Shown in pieces: positions 27,900-35,005 of a DNA stretch of 64,000 bases; position 1 is the first letter of the stretch; each line of letters starts with the position of its first letter. Source of the DNA: Lachnospiraceae bacterium (GTDB taxonomy: Bacteria; Bacillota; Clostridia; Lachnospirales; Lachnospiraceae). The notes under the pieces were generated by a model. It was not told where the DNA came from, ran no database searches, and saw only the letters and a program-made list of their open reading frames with translations. The stretch lies in assembly GCA_017936885.1 (NCBI GenBank), contig JAGBEO010000001.1:65733-129732 (forward strand). The letters run 5' to 3'. A program made the position numbers and the translations under genes.

Positions 27900-28763
27900 T
27901 TATTGACTATTTTTTTCAAGTTTGACGATCTTTTCCACGCATATGATACAAATGAGCGAAATTGTCAGCAGAATAACACAATTTCTAACCTGAAACAGTT
28001 TCTCCTGGAATTCCGGGATATAAGCTATTGTATATACCGATATGTTTGCCACTGCATGAAACAGCAGCGGTATGAAAAACTTTCCGGCTCTCTCATACAG
28101 ATACGCCATGAGGATACCCATACAGCTTCCATAGATACCCTGCACCATATTCCCGTGATGCAGTCCGAAAAACAGCCCGGACACAACGATTGCCAGCCAG
28201 ACTGGATAATATTTCCGCATACGGTTATAAAGTACCCCGCGAAACACAATTTCCTCCGCTAACGGCGACACAATGCCATAAAGTATGATGCCAATGCCGA
28301 ATGCAACGCCAAACTGCCTCCGTGATATATCCTGAAACGTGTCAGATACGCCCACAAGTCCGGTAAGGCTGAGTAAAATATTCAATCCTACGGAAGATGT
28401 GACGGCAAGGATTACTGTGAGAATGATTCTGCCTGCCTGTTGATTCCGCACACTGCCGATATACAACTTCCCATCTCTTGCGTACACAGAGTTTTCCTGT
28501 ATACTACGATCATTCAATTCCCGTTTTAGCATCGGAAACAACGGTGCGGCGGCAATCAGCATAGAAGCTCCGCTTACGATCCCTGTCACCGTCTCTGCAT
28601 GCGACATCATAAAAGCAGTGTAGCTTTCCCCGAACGTTTCCAGACTAACCTGAAACAGGAATGCCAACAGATAGAAAATAACCATATGCAGAAAATAATA
28701 TATAGCAAAAGGCTGTAATACGTCCCACATTTTATAGAATGAACTCTTTTTTTCCTGATTCAT
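27900..28763 (-). CDS. CPBP-family intramembrane glutamic protease
   Basis: A 287-residue membrane protein with about eight hydrophobic segments. The catalytic motifs of the CAAX/ABI family are present: EEIVFRGVLYNR (EExxxR), FGLHHGNM (FxxxH) and HAVANISVY (HxxxN). Members cleave membrane substrates or protect against self-made bacteriocins; the substrate here is unknown. AAGGATTATAAAA precedes the ATG. No obvious operon partner. Confidence 0.88.
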   Translation of the reverse strand: MNQEKKSSFYKMWDVLQPFAIYYFLHMVIFYLLAFLFQVSLETFGESYTAFMMSHAETVTGIVSGASMLIAAAPLFPMLKRELNDRSIQENSVYARDGKLYIGSVRNQQAGRIILTVILAVTSSVGLNILLSLTGLVGVSDTFQDISRRQFGVAFGIGIILYGIVSPLAEEIVFRGVLYNRMRKYYPVWLAIVVSGLFFGLHHGNMVQGIYGSCMGILMAYLYERAGKFFIPLLFHAVANISVYTIAYIPEFQEKLFQVRNCVILLTISLICIICVEKIVKLEKNSQ

Positions 28764-28849
28764 TTTTATAATCCTTCTTATGTTATCTCACTTCTTTCTA
28801 TAATTTCATTCACAATTTAAGCAAGAAAGATACATCAGTATCGGACTCT

Positions 28850-29542
28850 TCATCCTGCAAGCAAAGCCTTCGCCAGTTCTTCTACCGTCTCAACTATTAC
28901 ATCAGCGCCCGCTTCTGCCAGTTCTCCTTCTGCCGCATACCCGTAAGCCACACCAACCGATGCTATACCATGTTCTTTGGCGCCCTCCACATCAAATTTC
29001 CGGTCACCGACCATAACTACTGCCCTGTCAATACCACCATTCCCATCTGGATACTTTTCTGTTTCCTTCTCCTGCCCTGGCAATAGCTGTCGCAGTGCTT
29101 CCTCCACTACTTCTTCCTTACGGCTGCGCGTGCCATCCAGTTCGCTGCCAACGATCACATCGAAGTATTGGCAGATTTCAAAATGCTCTAAAATTTTCTT
29201 CACAAATACTGTCGGCTTGCTGGAAGCGATCGCCAGTCTTTTTCCGGTCTTCTTCAATTCTGCGAGCATTTCGGGAATCCCCGGATAGACTTCGTTCTCA
29301 AATAACCCAACCGTACTGAATCGTTCTCTGTAATAGTTGACAGCCTGTCCAGCCTTTTCCTCATCCATATCATAGAAATCGCGGAAGCTGTCTGTCAGCG
29401 GCGGTCCGATAAAAGGCTCCAGCTTGTCCAAATCCGGCTCTTCAATTCCCATTTTATGCAAAGCGTATTGTACACAGGTTGTAATGCCGATCTTGGGATC
29501 GGTCAGCGTGCCGTCTAAATCGAATAAAATGTATTGATACAT
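28850..29542 (-). CDS. HAD-superfamily hydrolase, phosphoglycolate phosphatase-like
   Basis: A 230-residue phosphatase with motif I FDLDGTLTD (catalytic Asp9 and Asp11), motif II AIASSKPT, the conserved lysine after GSELDGTRSRK, and motif IV MVGDRKFDVEGA. The cap domain sits between motifs I and II. Likely a phosphoglycolate or general sugar-phosphate phosphatase. The start at 29542 follows GAGGTATCTCC. It is separated from the small upstream gene by a terminator. Confidence 0.88.
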   Translation of the reverse strand: MYQYILFDLDGTLTDPKIGITTCVQYALHKMGIEEPDLDKLEPFIGPPLTDSFRDFYDMDEEKAGQAVNYYRERFSTVGLFENEVYPGIPEMLAELKKTGKRLAIASSKPTVFVKKILEHFEICQYFDVIVGSELDGTRSRKEEVVEEALRQLLPGQEKETEKYPDGNGGIDRAVVMVGDRKFDVEGAKEHGIASVGVAYGYAAEGELAEAGADVIVETVEELAKALLAG

Positions 29543-29565
29543 GGAGATACCTCTTTTACGTTTCT

Positions 29566-29610
29566 GAAAAAGGTGCAAAGCCTTGATCGCTCAATAAGAC
29601 CTTACACCTT
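29566..29610 (-). terminator. Hairpin terminator
   Basis: AAGGTG pairs with CACCTT and the flanking AAG with CTT; the minus strand ends in TTTTT. It separates the small gene at 29624 from the HAD gene. Confidence 0.7.
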
Positions 29611-29623
29611 AGATAATTTTATG

Positions 29624-29773
29624 TTATATACTTGAATTACTTTCTTCTTTAGGGTCGTGAGTTTCAATGTATTCTATAATACTAATTATTTCATCACTCG
29701 TCAGCCCTTTTTCTCGTAACTTTCTAATCAGGTTTACAATCTCTTTACCAGTCATACAATCACTCACTTTCAA
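29624..29773 (-). CDS. Small acidic-tailed hypothetical protein, probable TTG start
   Basis: From ATG 29755 the ORF encodes 43 residues (MTGKEIVNLIRKLREKGL, then TSDEIISIIEYIETHDP, then a Glu/Ser tail). The in-frame TTG at 29773 gives 49 residues and is better placed after AGGTGGTGAT. Two amphipathic helices with a helix-turn-helix-like LTSDEIISIIEYI are predicted. I recognise the pattern as a small protein seen in Lachnospiraceae but know no function. An inverted repeat (CCACTT with AAGGTGG) can hide the ribosome site. Confidence 0.6.
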   Translation of the reverse strand: MKVSDCMTGKEIVNLIRKLREKGLTSDEIISIIEYIETHDPKEESNSSI

Positions 29774-30140
29774 ATCACCACCTTTTCAAGTGGTATTATA
29801 TCATAGTGTAAAGCCTTATTCAATTATCAATGTACCGACAATTCACAATTCAGTATTTCAACAATCCCAATACAGTGCATTTCTTAATTTTTTAACTTCC
29901 TTCTGCCATAACAGCAATATTCCTATTCAATATCATGGAAAGACGCACGAATCTGTGCTTTGATTCACCTGATATAAGGTAGGTATCGATCTATACCTGA
30001 AATTTATTATTGTAGTATTATATATAACATGATTATAACGTAATTAGAATAGTATCAAAAAAGTTCTTGCAATATTTGCAAAATAATGATAATTTATATT
30101 CATATAAGAAAGAAACAGGTTTTTTACCGTATGGCTCAGC
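29774..30140. other. Intergenic region without a recognised gene
   Basis: A 367-bp AT-rich stretch. It contains a short AGGTAT/ATACCT hairpin (about 29980-30000) and, at its right end, the left arm of a 13-bp stem (30106-30118 with 30155-30167) that overlaps the 3' end of the HTH gene and may end its transcript. Nothing else is clear. Confidence 0.5.
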
Positions 30141-30866
30141 CTAGACGGGGTACTCTGTTTCTTTCTTTATGTTTATTAAATCATACAAATATTTTTTCCC
30201 ATCTTCATCATGCCGTATCACCATTCTTGCTCTGTAAACATTGTATTTCTCAACTTCATCATTTACTCCATAAACTGCTAATGCAAAACGAGTATCATAT
30301 CGATACCAGCCATATTTTGCATCTTTGCTATGTTTTTTCTCATAATTCGGTAAATAGGATGAATTCGTTGATATTTGAATCATTTCAGGAATTGCTGTCG
30401 CTGCATTGGCTTTTGCCAAAGCGCCTCTTAATTTTGCCGTGTAATTGGATCTTGCGTATTCGTCCGGCAAATCCTTTCCTATATAAACTACTTCTCCATA
30501 TTCTGCAATCTGATAAAATTCATCTACATAGTGCAACATATATTTCTCAACTGCATCCCATGAAATATGCTGTTTCCCTCTAAAAATAATGTCATGTATT
30601 ACCGCAATTTTATTTCCATTTGTATCTACAACAATATTGATATTTCTACTGTCATTTTGATCATCTGTAAAGCCTTCTTCCTTTTGATATGGATACACGC
30701 TATCATACTTTACACAATATGCCATCATACGCAATAAATACTCTGGCGGTTTTCGTCTTCCTGCTTCCCACTCTTCTAATGTTCTCACTGGAATCCCATA
30801 TTTAACTGAAAACTGCTTTCGACTCAAATTAGCATCTTCTCTTATGCTTTTTATGATATTTATCAT
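30141..30866 (-). CDS. XRE-type HTH fused to a mobile-element polyvalent-protein domain
   Basis: A 241-residue protein. Residues 1-50 form an XRE helix-turn-helix (LSRKQFSVKYGIPVRTLEEW). The C-terminal half (EMIQIST, KKHSKDAKYGWYRYDTRFAL and KYLYDLINIKKE) resembles a domain common at the ends of large polyvalent proteins of phages and conjugative elements, which has a BECR-nuclease-like layout. This assignment is from memory of the pattern. The combination could be a regulator or the DNA-binding half of a toxin-type module. ATG 30866 is preferred (AGAGG upstream); it has its own promoter. Confidence 0.6.
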   Translation of the reverse strand: MINIIKSIREDANLSRKQFSVKYGIPVRTLEEWEAGRRKPPEYLLRMMAYCVKYDSVYPYQKEEGFTDDQNDSRNINIVVDTNGNKIAVIHDIIFRGKQHISWDAVEKYMLHYVDEFYQIAEYGEVVYIGKDLPDEYARSNYTAKLRGALAKANAATAIPEMIQISTNSSYLPNYEKKHSKDAKYGWYRYDTRFALAVYGVNDEVEKYNVYRARMVIRHDEDGKKYLYDLINIKKETEYPV

Positions 30867-30904
30867 TCTCACCCTCTCATTACGTCATTGTGTGGTTTTG
30901 CTAC

Positions 30905-30933
30905 AATATAACATATGCTGCCCTCTATGTAAA
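30905..30933 (-). promoter_or_regulatory. Promoter of the HTH fusion gene
   Basis: TTTACA (30933-30928), 17-bp spacer, TATATT (30910-30905), reading leftwards into the gene at 30866. The rest of the 30867-31182 gap holds this promoter and the flagellin terminator. Confidence 0.65.
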
Positions 30934-31000
30934 TCCCTATTACCAACTCACTTTCATCTCACTAAGTTTACTATTTTATAATATATCATCCAAAAAACAC

Positions 31001-31037
31001 ACGCAAAACAGCCACACCCCAACGGATGTGACTGTTT
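31001..31037 (-). terminator. Terminator downstream of flagellin
   Basis: AAACAGTCACATCC pairs with GGTGTGGCTGTTT on the minus strand (G-U pairs included), followed by a T-rich stretch. Confidence 0.7.
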
Positions 31038-31182
31038 CGTAACACTACATTTTGCAATAAACTCTTGTTTATCCCTATATCTGATTCCGGACAGGCATTT
31101 CGCCGTACCCGTCCGAAACTTACTTAACCAACCGTATACGATTGGGATAAACCATTTCTTACTTACGCAATCCTGGACGATA

Positions 31183-32133
31183 TTAGCCAAGTAAGGACAA
31201 TGCCAACTGATTAGACTGATTAGCCTGTGATAACATGGATGTACCTGCCTGCTGTAAAATGTTGTTATTAGAGTATTTAACCATCTCTGTAGCGATATCT
31301 GTATCACGGATAGCAGATTCAGCGGCTGTAGTATTCTCTACAACATTATCCAGATTGTTGATGGTATGCTCTAATCTGTTCTGTACAGCACCAAGGTCAG
31401 ATCTCTGCTGCGATACCAAAGAGATAGCTCCCTTTACAAATGCATTCAATGCATTGAAATCCTTTGCTGTTGCTACAGTACTATCTTCTCCTGATTCCAG
31501 ACCTGTCATTTTTTCAATGACCTCTTCAGCCGTAGCTGTTTCCATTGTACTTTCTGTAGTTGCTGGTACTCCCTTGTCATTCAAAGCATAATACTTGATA
31601 TCCGTATACAGATCATCATCAATTCCTGCTGCGAGACCGTCCATACTCATATCCTTAATATCAATATCGATATGCTGACCCGGTTCTGCACCTACCTGAA
31701 GACCTACTCCCGTGAAAGTTCCGTCTAACAATGATTTTTCATTGAAAGTAGTTGTGCTCTGTACACGATCTACTTCTTCCATTAACTGCTTAACCTCGGA
31801 CTGAATGTAGGCGCGATCTGTTGTTGTAAGTGTTCCGTTCTCGCCTTTAACAGCCAGCTCATTCATTCTCTGTAACATATCCTGTACTTCATTCAATGCA
31901 CCTTCTGCTGTCTGTACACAGGAAATACCATCCTGTGCATTGGCAGAAGCCTGTGTAAGACCTCTTACCTGACGTCTCATTTTCTCACTGATAGAAAGAC
32001 CTGCTGCATCGTCTGCTGCACGATTGATCTTATAACCAGATGATAATTTCTCTGTGGACTTAGCCTGTGCACTTGTTGTAATGCCTAACATTCTGTTAGA
32101 ATTCATTGCTGTGATGTTGTGTTGTACTACCAT
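31183..32133 (-). CDS. hag: Flagellin
   Basis: A 316-residue flagellin. The N-terminal D0/D1 region (MVVQHNITAMNSNRMLGI, SSGYKINRAADDAAGLSISE) and the C-terminal coil (DIATEMVKYSNNNILQQ ending ALSLLG) are intact, with a short variable middle. The start at 32133 follows AAGGAGGA. It lies downstream of csrA and carries CsrA-binding features at its ribosome site. I see no sigma-28 promoter directly upstream, so it probably depends on read-through from csrA, which in turn borders an invertible segment carrying such a promoter. Confidence 0.95.
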   Translation of the reverse strand: MVVQHNITAMNSNRMLGITTSAQAKSTEKLSSGYKINRAADDAAGLSISEKMRRQVRGLTQASANAQDGISCVQTAEGALNEVQDMLQRMNELAVKGENGTLTTTDRAYIQSEVKQLMEEVDRVQSTTTFNEKSLLDGTFTGVGLQVGAEPGQHIDIDIKDMSMDGLAAGIDDDLYTDIKYYALNDKGVPATTESTMETATAEEVIEKMTGLESGEDSTVATAKDFNALNAFVKGAISLVSQQRSDLGAVQNRLEHTINNLDNVVENTTAAESAIRDTDIATEMVKYSNNNILQQAGTSMLSQANQSNQLALSLLG

Positions 32134-32137
32134 ACTC

Positions 32138-32176
32138 TTCTCCTCCTTGATTTTACCTGCCGTAAATCCGTTTACG
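32138..32176 (-). promoter_or_regulatory. Candidate CsrA-binding sites in the flagellin leader
   Basis: A hairpin with CGTAA/TTACG arms and the loop ACGGAT (32176-32161) presents GGA exactly as high-affinity CsrA sites do. Thirteen bases further on, the Shine-Dalgarno AAGGAGGA (32148-32141) is a second GGA site. A third pair, ATGGAAGGAT, lies at about 32206-32220. This mirrors the two-site arrangement by which CsrA represses hag in Bacillus subtilis. Confidence 0.7.
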
Positions 32177-32251
32177 ACATTTTCTTTTAATTTGTTTTTC
32201 TTTAGCCAATCCTTCCATTGTCCAAAGATTTTATATAATAATCCGAAGCCC

Positions 32252-32533
32252 CTAGGATTGCTCCGGGTTATTAGCGTGCCTGTCATCTTTTTTCCTGTGA
32301 CGCTTCTTACGGTATTTCTCCGGCAGATCCGGCACCGCATAATAATGCGGAAGGTTTGCCCTTTCCTCTTCACTTTTGGCTTGATTCTCGATTACTTTAC
32401 TTCTGGCTACATTTACATTCTTAGGCGCATCCACCATGACCCGTAGATGATTTTTACTGCCGCCCAGAAAGATGATCTTGATATCTTCGCCGATCTGCAA
32501 ATATTCTTCCGTGCTCACTGTCAGTCTTAACAT
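32252..32533 (-). CDS. csrA: Carbon storage regulator CsrA with long C-terminal tail
   Basis: The first 55 residues follow the CsrA fold: MLRLTVSTEEYLQIGEDIKI, FLGGSKNHLRVMVDAP and VNVARSKV with the RNA-binding arginine. CsrA represses flagellin translation until FliW removes it. The protein is 93 residues, longer than the usual 60-75, because of a basic tail (YRKKRHRKKDDRH). GGGAGG precedes the ATG. fliW is not in the window. The gene sits between the invertible segment and hag and is likely co-transcribed with hag. Confidence 0.9.
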   Translation of the reverse strand: MLRLTVSTEEYLQIGEDIKIIFLGGSKNHLRVMVDAPKNVNVARSKVIENQAKSEEERANLPHYYAVPDLPEKYRKKRHRKKDDRHANNPEQS

Positions 32534-32664
32534 AACTTACAACCTCCCTGTCCATCCCTTAAACTGTTCTCCGTAACCTGTCTGTCGTCTTTCACCGGAC
32601 TTTCATTTCTGACTTCATCTCTGCTGCCCGATCAAATCTCCGACACATAAGGGCTGCCGCCATG

Positions 32665-32687
32665 CAACTTTTTGTATAATAATGTTG
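32665..32687 (+). repeat. Left inverted recombination site
   Basis: CAACTTTTTGTATAATAATG plus TTG; inverted relative to 33474-33496 with 22 of 23 matches. It lies 131 bp from the csrA start. Confidence 0.85.
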
Positions 32688-32750
32688 CATACTACAAGTT
32701 GTTGTACTAATGTAGTTTTATTTCAGATCACTCAGAAGGAGGAAATTCAT

Positions 32751-33332
32751 ATGAGCGTAACTTATCCAATTAAAAACAAAAAATCCCTGGCACGTTTCAA
32801 GGACTACTATGTATCCGTCAAACCCAATCCCCGCAATTACACAATGATTGTCATGGGACTCAACACTGCTTTCCGTATCGGAGATTTATTGCGTCTGCAA
32901 TGGAAAGACGTTTATGATGTATCCGCCGGACGGCTGCGCGCCCACATCTGTATCAGGGAGCAGAAAACGGGCAAAGAACGTATGGTTCCCATCAATGCTG
33001 CCGAAAAACAGGCATTGACCAACTATCACATAATCTGCAGGCACAACCTCCCCGATGACTATCTGTTCCCCAGTCTCCGCAATAAAGCGCTGCCGATCTC
33101 CCGCTATCAGGCATACCGTATCGTCAAAGAAGCGGCAGTTGAAAGTGGGCTGGCAGAACACATCAGTTGCCACTCTCTTCGCAAGACCTTCGGGTATCAC
33201 GCCTGGAAGCAGGGCACGCCGCCTGCTATGCTGATGGATTTGTATAATCATTCTTCTTACCGGGTAACGAAACGATATTTGGGAATTGAACAGGATGAAA
33301 GAGATGACGTGTATATGCACATTGATTTATAA
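32751..33332 (+). CDS. Small FimB/RecV-like tyrosine recombinase
   Basis: A 193-residue integrase-family protein made only of the catalytic domain. Active-site residues are Arg42 (TAFRIGDLL), Lys72 (EQKTGKERMVP), His141 and Arg144 (HSLRKTF), His167 (LYNHSS) and Tyr176 (KRYLGI). Stand-alone recombinases of this size (FimB, FimE, RecV) invert promoters of surface structures. The start follows AGAAGGAGG. A weak promoter (TTGCAT, 17 bp, TAATGT) lies between it and the left site. It sits inside the segment it presumably inverts. Confidence 0.88.
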   Translation: MSVTYPIKNKKSLARFKDYYVSVKPNPRNYTMIVMGLNTAFRIGDLLRLQWKDVYDVSAGRLRAHICIREQKTGKERMVPINAAEKQALTNYHIICRHNLPDDYLFPSLRNKALPISRYQAYRIVKEAAVESGLAEHISCHSLRKTFGYHAWKQGTPPAMLMDLYNHSSYRVTKRYLGIEQDERDDVYMHIDL

Positions 33333-33424
33333 TCAATGCACTACTTTACTTTTTATTTTAATTCTATAAAACATTTCTTTATAAATGGTTTAACGATTTT
33401 TCTATTTTTTTTGTAAAAAGAGGT

Positions 33425-33450
33425 TAACTATTTGAATGTATTTCCGATAT
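33425..33450 (+). promoter_or_regulatory. Sigma-28-like promoter inside the invertible segment
   Basis: TAAC (33425-33428), 14 bp, TCCGATAT (33443-33450) against the flagellar sigma-D/28 consensus TAAA-N14-16-GCCGATAT: one mismatch in each element. It points rightwards, away from csrA and hag, with the right recombination site starting 24 bp after it. After inversion it would face csrA-hag. Confidence 0.65.
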
Positions 33451-33466
33451 ATAGTATGTAACTAAT

Positions 33467-33510
33467 AAAGACACAACATTATTATACAAAATGTTGTGTC
33501 TTCTTTTTTA
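33467..33510 (+). terminator. Terminator overlapping the right recombination site
   Basis: AAAGACACAACATT pairs with AATGTTGTGTCTT (33467-33480 with 33490-33502), then CTTTTTT. Its outer GACA/TGTC arms come one from inside and one from outside the recombination site, so the full stem exists only in the present orientation. Confidence 0.8.
33474..33496 (-). repeat. Right inverted recombination site
   Basis: Its reverse complement matches 32665-32687 at 22 of 23 bases. It forms the core of the terminator hairpin at 33467-33510. Confidence 0.85.
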
Positions 33511-33556
33511 TTATATCCAAATATAATTCTGCTATGTACCGGGCTGTTACCCCATG

Positions 33557-33671
33557 TTGCATGATAAATATATTCCCTGCATGATACATATATCATGCAG
33601 CAGCCATGCGCTAAATTCCATACGGCAAAATATCTTTCCATCTTGACATATACAATATAAAACACTATATT
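33557..33671 (+). promoter_or_regulatory. thiT promoter with upstream GCATGATA repeats
   Basis: TTGACA (33643-33648), 17-bp spacer, TATATT (33666-33671). Upstream, GCATGATA occurs twice directly (about 33559 and 33579) and once inverted, the last two forming a perfect palindrome with 10-bp arms (33577-33586 with 33591-33600). The palindrome may be an operator. Confidence 0.65.
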
Positions 33672-33743
33672 ATATAGAAGTAAGTCAAATACTTACCGTG
33701 ACATATCAATCGAATCATATGTCACATAACCAAACTGAATAAC

Positions 33744-33846
33744 TTGCTAGGGGAGCGTTAGCTGAGACTGAGCAAGTCAGGTGTACCGCATCTGCCGCTC
33801 TAACCCTCATTACTTGAACCGGATAATACCGGCGTAAGGAAGCGAT
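33744..33846 (+). ncRNA. TPP (THI-box) riboswitch
   Basis: The conserved elements appear in order: AGGGGAGC, GCTGAGA (33761-33767), a variable P3, ACCCT (33803-33807), TTGAACCGGATAATACCGGCG (split as TTGAACCGG and ATAATACCGGCG) and GGAAGC. It senses thiamine pyrophosphate and lies 110 bp before thiT. Confidence 0.95.
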
Positions 33847-33919
33847 TGTATATAAGAAACAGATCCCGTGTGAATGCTTGATCTGACGAAATATGAATTC
33901 TTATTGCAATATTATCTCC

Positions 33920-33955
33920 CCTCCTTGCTATTCTACAGACAAAGGAGGATTTTTT
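33920..33955 (+). promoter_or_regulatory. Expression platform of the TPP riboswitch
   Basis: CCTCCTT (33920-33926) can pair with AAGGAGG (33942-33948), which is the thiT ribosome site. The stem is followed by ATTTTTT, then the ATG. The same hairpin could therefore act as a terminator and as a translation block when TPP is bound. Confidence 0.7.
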
Positions 33956-34654
33956 ATGTACAATGTAGTTGTCAACGACTGGGGCGAAACAACTTATGTC
34001 CCTACCACATCCGGCAAGATCATTCTTGTCCTCATTCTCGCCGCCCTGCTGGCAGGCGCAGTCATTTTTGCCAGAAAATATGCCCAAAAACAAATTCAAG
34101 GCAATACAGCCCTAAAAGGCAGTAAACTGACTGTAAAACAGCTTGCCTTCTGTGCGATGGCAATCGCCCTCGGTACGGTGCTTTCTAATCTTAAGCTGTT
34201 CCACTTTCCCACAGGCGGTTCCATTACATTACTGTCCATGCTGATTATCTGTCTTCCGGGCTATTTCTTCGGTTTAGGCGCAGGTCTTTTATCCGGAGTG
34301 GCATACGGCATCTTACAGCTTCTGATCGATCCTTATGTATTATTCCCGATGCAGCTTGTGGTTGATTATTTTCTGGCATTCGGCGCCCTGGGATTATCCG
34401 GTCTTTTCTGCAATGCCAAATACGGACTGCTGAAAGGCTACATTGCCGCCATATTGGGACGTTATGTATTTGCAGTCCTTTCGGGCTGGATCTTCTTCGG
34501 CTCCTACGCATGGGAGGGCTGGGGTGCATTGCCGTACTCGCTGGTATACAATGCCATCTACATCTTTGCGGAAGCAATCCTGACCGTCATTATTCTCCTG
34601 ATTCCCGCCGTCAATAAGAGTCTGGCGCGGGTAAAAGCAATGGCGATCTCATAA
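33956..34654 (+). CDS. thiT: Energy-coupled thiamine transporter ThiT
   Basis: A 232-residue membrane S-component of an ECF transporter. After a 45-residue N-terminal extension with one hydrophobic segment, the ThiT core shows LTVKQLAFCAMAIALGTVL, a GGSITLLSM loop and DPYVLFPMQLVVDY, the thiamine-site region. It would work with a shared ECF module encoded elsewhere. AAAGGAGG precedes the ATG. Regulation by the TPP riboswitch confirms the substrate. Confidence 0.93.
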   Translation: MYNVVVNDWGETTYVPTTSGKIILVLILAALLAGAVIFARKYAQKQIQGNTALKGSKLTVKQLAFCAMAIALGTVLSNLKLFHFPTGGSITLLSMLIICLPGYFFGLGAGLLSGVAYGILQLLIDPYVLFPMQLVVDYFLAFGALGLSGLFCNAKYGLLKGYIAAILGRYVFAVLSGWIFFGSYAWEGWGALPYSLVYNAIYIFAEAILTVIILLIPAVNKSLARVKAMAIS

Positions 34655-34773
34655 CATAACAAACAGTCTTATAATCTTTCGCAAATTATCAGAAGTTGCG
34701 CTTCAGAAAATTTTTCTATATTCCCAAAGTGTCAATTTGGCACTTTGGGATGACACTTTGGAAATCCGCTTTC

Positions 34774-34980
34774 TTAATATGCAATCCTAAAATAATCTAA
34801 ATACGCCTTATACTTATCTTGCGCTATCAGGCAGGTGTCTGTCAGATAGCCTTTTTCGTTGTTCCATTCTTTTAGTCCACGATAATAAAACATTTTCAGA
34901 TTATCTTCGATGATGAACGGAACGATATTATATTTCAGGCATTCCTTAAACATAATCAGTCTGCCTACACGACCATTACC
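34774..34980 (-). pseudogene. 3' part of fic interrupted by a mobile element
   Basis: These 69 codons (with stop) encode GNGRVGRLIMFKECLKYNIV onwards to YLDYFRIAY, the C-terminal part of a Fic-domain protein including the ATP-binding half of its motif. The other 228 codons lie at 39902-40585. The two parts join in frame through the shared GAT codon if 34981-39901 is removed. Confidence 0.88.
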
Positions 34981-34990
34981 ATCACAATGC

Positions 34991-35005
34991 GAAACATAAG
35001 TCAAA
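34991..35005 (+). repeat. Left terminal inverted repeat of the element
   Basis: GAAACATAAGTCAAA, matching the reverse complement of 39881-39895 at 14 of 15 positions; seven bases from the junction. Confidence 0.8.

Larger units (their letters stand above)
32665..33496. mobile_element. Candidate invertible DNA segment carrying its own recombinase
   Basis: The 23-bp sequences at 32665-32687 and 33474-33496 are inverted copies that differ at one position (fifth base). Each is itself a weak dyad with CAAC and GTTG ends around a 15-bp centre, the layout of a tyrosine-recombinase core site. Between them lie one recombinase gene and, near the right end, a sigma-28-like promoter pointing right. Inversion would move this promoter beside csrA-hag, pointing into them. 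Flanking sequences outside the 23 bp are unrelated, so the copies are not a longer duplication. Confidence 0.82.

Noticed and set aside
33467-33502. Right recombination site as a simple terminator only
   Set aside because: A terminator would not explain a 22 of 23 inverted copy on the other side of the recombinase gene.
34774-35004. Fic fragment as an independent small gene
   Set aside because: Its first eight codons belong to the element end, it lacks the HPF half of the motif, and it rejoins in frame with the 5' fragment.
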